This document shows positions 56,284 through 64,000 of a stretch of 64,000 nt of DNA, in pieces (position 1 is the stretch's first letter; every line of letters begins with the position of its first letter). Made by a program: the position numbers and the translations under genes. The notes under the pieces are model-generated. The model ran no database searches. It saw nothing but the letters and a program-made list of their open reading frames with translations, and was not told the DNA's origin. The stretch is from contig CM046856.1 of the NCBI GenBank assembly GCA_025617745.1, positions 46,119,049 to 46,183,048 of the forward strand, read 5' to 3'. This DNA comes from Heliocidaris erythrogramma. Lineage: Eukaryota > Echinodermata > Echinoidea > Camarodonta > Echinometridae.

Positions 56284-58342
56284 GGAAGATCCTGCCGATA
56301 AAGACTAAACTTGGTGTGGTGTGATTAGTTGTATCAGAAACTAGGCCAAACTGGATGGAGCTACACCAGTGACTGAGAGCCAGAAAGGACAGACAGGACA
56401 ATTGATGCTGTGCTATCAGTTCAGTGAGATTACCTACTTCAAGCAGATGACAATGCCGATAGCTTTTGCCTTGTAGACCTTTCGCAGCACTCGCTCTTGA
56501 CACAACATCCTGCATTACTGTACCGAGTTTGCAGTTATCATGTAGGAAGCATTGTGAAAATGATCCCTTATGTAGTTAAGCTATTACTGCAATGTTTCTT
56601 ATCTTGTTTGTTTCTGTTTTTTTTTTTGGCTTGTTTGGTTGTTGGGTTTTTTTTTTTTTTGGGGGGGGGGGGGGTAGCTGAATATATTTTTCAGTATATT
56701 TTAAGAAATGTTATGATGGAAGCTTCTGGATCTTCACCACTTTTCTGGTTGTAGAGTAAACTTGAATATTTACCAGACTGAAGAAATATTACATAAAGGA
56801 TAATAGAATTCTCACAACTTCACCTTATTGCTGTAATCAATTTTCTTTATTACTGGATTGTAAATCAGTGAAATACAAAAAGAAAGAACAAAGTTGTATG
56901 TTTGCTTGGCCCAAAAATGGTAATTAGCAAAATTGCCTTCAGAGATTATCCGGGATGGAAAAAGTGCATTCCATATCTGTCACTGAGATTGCTGCTTCTG
57001 TGTAACTTTGCGTTATTTGAAATTATTGCATAATTATAACCAAAGACCAGATTTGTCCATAACAAGAAGTCTTTCATAGGTACAGGCACATAGCTTGATC
57101 TAAGCTGCTTGCAACAAAGTTAGCCTAGATTTGATGCTAGTACCACCTAAAGCACAATTATATAATTTATCGAAAAGGGGGACTATTCCAGCCGGTTCGG
57201 TTTTAATTGATTTTGAGATTGCATTTCTCTTTCTTGACTTTTAAAGTAGCAATGACTCTTATGATTCATATGCTTCATTTGAAAAAAAAAACAAAGAAAG
57301 AGATGAAATCAAAGTGTATAGAACCACATATACATGTATAGTATGACACTGGCAGTATTCTTCTTTTTTTTCTCCGTTTTAAAGATGTTTTTTCAGTATA
57401 TTGGTTTTCCTAAATTTCAGTTTGTTCCTTGTTTGTAGACCATTTTGCTCAAGAAGGAAATGATATATCTGTGCAAAGCATATTGTTATTCTGATAAATA
57501 ATAATAATAATAATTAACAATTCTTATATAGCGCATAACACTTTGCGGAGCATGTCTCTATGCGCTTAAATACAGAAAGAGTGGTTAAAAAGAGATAAAA
57601 TTGCAAACTTTTTATATATTATGTGTAGGAGGTTATTATAAAGCAACATTCTTTGTATATTTTTCTTATGTATGATGCAGGAGTCTGTATGATTTTTCTA
57701 GTTGATTTGCTACGATTATCCACAGATTTTTCTCAATTTCGTGTCTTTGATTTTGTATTGTCTTGTGGTAGGTAGTTGCTACCTTGACTTATGAAATATA
57801 TCTTTCACACTTTCAAAGAAAATTAGCATCAGCTTATCTGAAGAGAAAAAAATGTTGCCATTGAATGCTTTGATTATTCAAACATTGTAGCTACTGAACA
57901 TATACCACACACAAAAGACTTTCCATGCCGACACATTAACAGTTTCAATCTCCACCTTCTTTTCATCAAGCAGTACATCCAAACATTCATATAACAGAAT
58001 TTCTTGCACATTCATTGATTCATATGAAAAGTCGTGTAGAAATGTAAAGTTCTCATTTGTAATCAAGGGTGATATATTCATTTGCAAGGCCCTTTTGGGG
58101 GGGGGTGGTTGTTTGTTTAAAGAAGTTTATGTTACTGTTTTTTTTTGTGGTACTACTTGGACAGTCAGTACTTGGTGTGGAATGGGTCATTAGAAGAAAA
58201 TCATAATACTATGAATACCTTCAGGGATTTGTTGTTTGAAAAAGAAGCTCGTGTATGACTTGTGATTTGCTTTTTTATTTGTTTTACATTTTTAAACTTG
58301 ACTAAAACATGTTTGTAAATTTGCACAATATTTTTGTGATGT

Positions 58343-58644
58343 TTAAAGTGATGGTAAACTGAAGCTCATAAATAGCGCCATCTTTCAACAGGATTTGACA
58401 AGTGCCTCTCATTTTCCCATCATGCCCCATTCTAATTTGTAAAAACTTAGAATGTACCTGCAGGCAATTTCCCACAATGCCAAGTCAAAAAAAATAGTTT
58501 TAAACATATAATATGCCTATTATCCAAACAAGCTGTTTGTCAAAATTCAAAATAAAAGGCAATTAATTTTCAAGTTATAATGCCGATTTAGCAATCACTG
58601 TAAGATGGCGCTGTTCAAGTTCTACCAGCTTAATGCCACTTTAA
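58343..58644. mobile_element. TTAA-flanked MITE in the DNAJC7 3' region
   Basis: TTAA at 58343-58346 and 58641-58644. Left AAGTGATGGTAAACTG and inverted right AAGTGGCATTAAGCTGG; inner GCGCCATCTT pairs with AAGATGGCGC. Confidence 0.65.
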
Positions 58645-59978
58645 AACAATGCAGTGGAAGACAGCATCAGATAACATCTGAAAATGATTCAGTTTGATAA
58701 CCAAAGACCAAATATTTTCAGAATCTTTTGAAGTGAGTAAGTTTGAATGTTGATATCAAGCTGTTAAAACCATGTTAAATGGGTAGGCACGCATGATGTT
58801 TTACAGATTTAAATGTCCTTATTTTGTTTTTTATTCTGTAGCATTTTAAAAATCACACTTGCCATTCCTTCCTACTACAAGTATAAAACCCATCAACTAT
58901 AGTTTTATATTTTCGAATTGTACGGAACTAGACTTGGATTCTTGATCAAATATCCTTACTGATAATATTTGCGAATGTTATTTCTTATTTCCCATAATAT
59001 TGTCCTAGAATTTTAAGGTACAGGTAAATATCTGAATTCATGTACCATTTGTGCACCCATGAAGTAAGCTATTATTGTTTCATCTTGATTAGGCTATTCT
59101 AGAAAAAAAAATCCTTTTCTTGAATTTGTGTATGTTTGCAATGTTGGCTGATTATTAAATGGGATAATATATCCAAGATTAAAAGCTGATATACTGGGTG
59201 AGCCTTATTACCTTCATCAAACACATTATTTATTTTAGCCATTGATCATGTATGCAGGGAGCTTTGTACACATGCAGTACAAGTGTTCAGATACCCAGGT
59301 ATTCAACCAAACTATCGTAAATCCTGTATGTGATTTTTATTCAAGCATTGTCACCTGTAATGGTACAGCTACACAAACCCTTGCAAGCTGTCGTGTATAA
59401 ATCTATAAGTTTTATTCCTCTGTGTTTATCTCGCATCTTTCCTGCATGAAACTTACTCAAACCAGATTTTGTAGTGGATCAGGGTGGTTGAGGCCTATAG
59501 TAATTTGGACTGAGGGAGTTAATTTAATATTAAGATATAACATCCAGTTGAGTTTTGAATGTTTTATATATTTGTAATATAGTCGCAGAAATTATATATT
59601 TAGCGCTAAGGTGATGTTTGTGAGACATAATTTGAATGAAGTATATTTTATATACCATTGTTCTGTCTTTTCTTCCAGTGTCAGTAGGTATGCACTTTTT
59701 GTTTTTTTTACTATCCCAGAAAATGATGACTTTATTATTAGAAAGGTAATCTTGAGTTCTGGTAATGACTTTTTTTTTTGGGGGGGGGATGAAAGTTCCT
59801 TTAAGGTAACTCTGCTTTCAGTAAAAGCAGACAAATCAGAGAAATAGTGTGATACTACAAAGAGATGCTGATTCTTTATCAAGTCTTTGTTCAAAACGAT
59901 GCTCAAAACATGCGTTTCGCTATGTTTCGTTTTGCGATGTTCAGGCTGTGATACTTTAGTCTGAACAGGGTAAATCTG

Positions 59979-60125
59979 GGGAGCGTTTCATCAAGCGGTT
60001 TTTGTCAGTGATATTTACTGACAAATTTGCTCTCAGCCAATCAGATGCAAGGAATTCAGTAGCTTATCACAGTTGTTGGTAAAAAAATCACTCACAAAAC
60101 GCTTGATGAAACACTCTCCAGACAA
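59979..60125. mobile_element. MITE with GAGCGTTTCATCAAGCG ends
   Basis: TGGGGAGCGTTTCATCAAGC at the left, CGCTTGATGAAACACTCTCC at the right. Internal TTTTTGTCAGTGAT pairs loosely with ATCACTCACAAAA. About 147 bp, the same size class as the MITE at 4457-4603. Confidence 0.75.
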
Positions 60126-60751
60126 CTTTCTGAAGTTGTGTGACTCAGACAAATTTTCAGGTGGTGTCAATTTTGAATGATGTGGAGATGGTGACCTAAT
60201 GGAGACAAATTGGTGACTCGGGTATCAGATTTCATTCTCTCACTATTCATTCATTGTTTTGTATATTTTGATATCCTAACTTTCCCCCCATATGAAACTG
60301 ATAACTTCATGGATTTTTTGCCTCAGTGATATTAGATGTATCGTATTTTTACTTGCTGGTACCTTAAATTAAATAAGTATTTTCTTACATGAACTTTTCA
60401 AAAAGATATTTCATGGAATTTGTATATTCATTTATAATGTTATATACAAACTTGTATTTAAAAATTCCCCTTTACCATGTTTATGAAAGAAAAAGACTTA
60501 TTTCCTATTACTTTACAATGTTGTTGTAAATTTGCACTGTCACTGTGTATACATTTTTCTCATTACCGGGACTCAATTTACTTTCAGTACATAGACAGTT
60601 GTATGAATGTTATGGAAATGTGTATTTGTAGACATTATGTAAATAGTTGTGGCCAAAACATATTCTAACATAGTCTAATTATTCCAATTATTCCAGAGGA
60701 TTTAAATATACTACTCTGCTCTATTTTATCCTAACATCCTTGGGGAATATG

Positions 60752-60757
60752 AATAAA
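60752..60757 (+). terminator. DNAJC7: Candidate DNAJC7 polyadenylation signal
   Basis: Canonical AATAAA followed within 30 bases by a T-poor, CA-containing stretch. A second AATAAA lies at 61023-61028. Choice between them is not possible from sequence. Confidence 0.3.
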
Positions 60758-61045
60758 AAGAGCTGCATTCATTGCTAAAAATCATTAGACAAGGGTATAA
60801 TAGCTTCACCATCAATTAGGATATGTCATAATCAGTCAATATTTTTAAAGCAACATTCAATGTCTCTTGTTTTTGTTTTGTTTTATATCTTTTGTTTTTG
60901 CGTAAGATGGCCACAATGGGAACTCCTATTCTGCCCCAGTGACTTTTATTCATGAAAGACTGATTTTCCCATGCTGATTATTTCACCATAATATGCTGTG
61001 CAACGATTATGAATGGCAGTTGAATAAATGTACATTTAATAATCT

Positions 61046-64000
61046 TCAACGACCTAATACAATCCTTGTTATTCTATTTTTACACCAAAATCATGAAACA
61101 CATGTAAATTTATTGAGTAATATTTATCTTTCAAGCTAGAAAAATATCGGTGGTTTTACATAGAAGATGCATGATTGCAAGTTTGAGTTAACGCAAGAAA
61201 CTTAGGGAGGAGGGAGGGAGAGAGAGAGGGGGGGGGGGGGCACTAATTACTACTTGTGAGTCTCTGGGTTTCGTTCAGAATGAACCATCATCTATTTCGT
61301 AGTTCAATATTTCCAGAAATTCATTTTGAATTTAAAACGGTGAAGGATCTCCAGCAAGTCTCTGCTGCACTTCAATATCCTTGCTCCTATATTGGCGAGA
61401 AATTAGGTTAGTATCCCATGTCTGTATTCCCTGGTATATGAGTCATGCCAGAAAAACATAAATCATATACTCTGAAGATGAATTATTATTTTGTGATAAA
61501 GATAAGAGCAAAATAGACAAAGTAGATAACATGATCGCAAAGACTTTCGTAAAAATCACCAAAGGCAATTCACTAGGCTTCTCCATAACCTACTGAAATG
61601 TTCGAACATTACAATGACATATGTAATCGAAACTTGATATCTATGGGACATACAATTTAGGGTATACATGTATTTGATACTTGAGTTGATTTTTCGAAAG
61701 TCCTTGAGATCGTGTTAGATTGGCTGCTTTGACAAGGAACATCGACGCAGTACTAGTGTTTTTTTCCAATATAATTTGAACTGAATAGAATCAAACAGCC
61801 GAGTGTCAAATAAAACAGTGATGGGGAGGGCGTAGCCGAAAGGGGGTGGTAACATAGCGACATGAAATGAACAAGTAAATAGAAAAATGAAAGGGGTTTC
61901 CTTAATAAAATTGCCAACATGATAATATATAAAAAGGTTAGGAACTAAATTGCATTAACTGATACATAAAAGGATATGTTTATGGTGTGTAGGCAGCGGC
62001 GTCGCTATAGAGGGGGTGTGGGGTGTCACGACCGCCCCCCCCCCTCAAAATTGCTGTAGGCAAATGCGCCATCTGTTGGCAAAAAAAGGAGAGGGAAGGG
62101 AGATAGAAGAGGAAAGAGGAAAGGAAAAGGTGAAAAGAGAAAGAAAAAAAGAAAAGAAAAGGTAAAGGAAAAAGAAAAAGGAAAAACTGGCGTTTTTGCT
62201 CGCAAAATCACTGGAAAGTTAATATTCGGGGCAAAAGGTGTCCCCCTCGGAAATGGGATTTTCTTTTCAAATAGGATTTTCAAAGTTCCTGTCAAACCTG
62301 GGTAGAACCAGGACTTTGACATGTTAGTCTAGAATTTTGGTTGTTTTGACCAACTCTCACAAAACAAGAAATAAAAAGTAGGAAACAAGTTACATAAATC
62401 TGAAGACTGTTTAATAAGATATTATCCCTATCTGGGAGTATATAAATCTTTCACTGGAACAAAATATAATTTAACCATTCACAGAAAATCGTCATTATTG
62501 AGAAGTGCGTTTATAAGCAATTCAGAATATAGTATGACATGTATGAGTTAATGTGCACAATAATTATCCCCTTCAATTAAAAGTTTATCATCCGGATTGT
62601 ATAAAACTAGACAATTCAAATTCACGAAAGTCATCTCCTGTGTTAATCCTTGAAAACAATCCACTGAAGTTGACACTGAAGCATTATATGAAATGAGTTC
62701 TACCTCGTTGGCGATGATACAAAGAATATCCCTGCAGTGATGGTTGCTATCCTTCCCTGAAGGATCTGTCGTTGTCCAAGCTTGGTGTAGGGCCAGACTT
62801 TAATCTGAAGTTATTCGTACCAGTGGAATCCTCGGAAAATATCTAGCTGACAATTCTTAACCGGATGCTCATCGGGTAACCATTCTTCGAGTAGACTGCA
62901 CCCTAATCAATGTTGTAAACCATGTTGTAACCGCCATCTAAAAATATAATATTTATTACCCAAAAGGAGATGACCTAAAATCTGTGGAAACTACAAGTTC
63001 ATTCACATCAGAAAATGTATAATCTATAATCCATAATAACTTGACATCCAAGCGCTGGGGTTCCAAAATTAGACATTCCATCCTAGTCACTGTACAAATA
63101 ATTCATAAATGCAAAGTCTAGGACAAAGACTATCAAAATACCCATGTTCATATTCCACACACCTCAACTTGGTAAATTGCTATTATGTAAATTATCCAGA
63201 TTTGTCTATAAAGTACACATCCATATCATAACTTACACTCTTGAAGAAATGAGAATAGAGTACTAATTCAGTACTCTATTACATTGGTTACTAATTACTC
63301 TGTTTCCAACAAATAACTTAGAATCAGCTATCAATCCTCTTAGACTTTTAAGAAGCTCATAATAACTTTAAAGAGTCATTTCTGTCTGAAAATTACAAAA
63401 GAACCTAGGTATATGGTTTTTAAAGATTCTTAATCATAAAAGCTTACAAAATATCTACTTACAGTCTGTCTGGAAAAATGACTGCTTATAAACACAGGGT
63501 CCACAGGCTATCTACCATGATAGGGTGTGGCCCTCTGGCTTCACTGCTTCACTTGCAGCAATCTGATACAGCTAAATACATGCAAGCAAATGGCGCCTCT
63601 AGCAGCATGCATGCACACAATGCTCTAGCTTGCCTTGGCTCCCAACCTAGCAGAAATCACTCTACTGTGACCTAACAAAAGACTGCTTATATAAATCCCT
63701 AACTCCCATAAAAGCCTAGGAATGGTAATCACCTGCTCTACTTGCCTGCAATATAATAAGGATGCTATGTACTTTTGACAGTTCCGATATTCGGGCATCC
63801 ACCATTTCATATTCGGGCAACGAGGTGCAAAAATATCCACATATTTGGTCTGCGAGGTTCCCAGATAAATATTATGTAACTTCGTACATTTTCCATGTTT
63901 TCACCACGAAAGTTCGCTCGCAAATATCTAGAAATTGAAAAGCTAAAAAGGCGTCAGCCGGCTTGCGAAAATGGGCCCGTATGATCAAGATCTCTACATC
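61046..64000. other. Intergenic DNA beyond DNAJC7
   Basis: No recognisable exon. Includes GA/G runs at 61205-61241, a single hAT-like end (CAGCGGCGTCGCTATAG at 61994) followed by a C run, and an A/G-rich tract at 62084-62190. The remainder looks unique and AT-rich. Minus-strand frames at 62026-62322 and 63625-63840 have no recognisable features. Confidence 0.4.

Larger units (their letters stand above)
56284..61045 (+). other. DNAJC7: Putative DNAJC7 3' UTR and downstream flank
   Basis: No exon is seen after the stop codon. AATAAA occurs at 60752-60757 and 61023-61028 in AT-rich sequence and either could end a long transcript. Earlier weaker candidates also exist. The stretch holds a TTAA MITE (58343-58644), another MITE (59979-60125), a SINE-like tail (57490-57560) and T/G runs near 56648-56674. 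Confidence 0.4.

Noticed and set aside
63590..63600. TGGCGCC as a retrotransposon primer-binding site
   Set aside because: The match to a tRNA 3' end stops after seven bases and no LTR pair or polymerase frame is present.
1..64000. CRISPR array from the regular 170-bp spacing
   Set aside because: Whole units repeat without unique spacers, and the DNA is eukaryotic.

Overview
The window is eukaryotic nuclear DNA: AT-rich, intron-rich and packed with short non-autonomous transposons. It most resembles a marine invertebrate genome. An echinoderm, probably a sea urchin, is my best guess from the two gene sequences and the repeat types. I could not test this by search. There are no operons and no prokaryotic signals. 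Only two genes can be supported with confidence, and they are divergently arranged.

On the minus strand, RNF41 (Nrdp1), a RING E3 ubiquitin ligase, is complete. Its coding exons are 11142-11053 and 8704-7835 (319 aa, C3HC3D RING split by one phase-0 intron). A non-coding stretch downstream, to about 2.9 kb, is probably its 3' UTR. Its 5' UTR exon(s) and promoter lie upstream of 11180 and were not resolved.

On the plus strand, DNAJC7 (TPR2), an Hsp70/Hsp90 co-chaperone, is complete in 13 coding exons from 37652 to 56283 (512 aa). Every exon joins in frame with GT/AG borders. An array of TPR motifs is followed by a J domain with an intact HPD, then a Gly/Met-rich tail. Its 3' UTR probably runs to about 60.8-61.05 kb.

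Between the two start codons lie about 26.5 kb without a recognisable gene. Two exon-like blocks occur there (23950-24110 plus, 30940-31100 minus), but neither was identified. One of them has its splice acceptor inside a near-perfect 138-bp palindrome.

The rest is repeats. They include: (1) elements with Helitron/Helentron-like ends that carry 150-350 bp tandem arrays (1-1129, 1530-2775, 48092-49424, 50711-51230, 55030-56028); (2) TTAA-flanked foldback MITEs of piggyBac or Kolobok type (13545, 14847, 21213, 28671, 52001, 58343 and a likely relative at 9081); (3) hAT-like elements with CAG...CTG ends, two of them with perfect 8-bp target duplications (27874-28000, 47208-47897); (4) other large foldbacks; (5) tRNA-derived and other SINE-like sequences; and (6) long poly-C and poly-G runs. 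The most unusual signal is that the 170-bp tandem unit of the Helentron-like elements contains four AGGTCA nuclear-receptor half-sites, including a canonical DR1. Dozens of these sites are therefore spread through this window, many of them in DNAJC7 introns.
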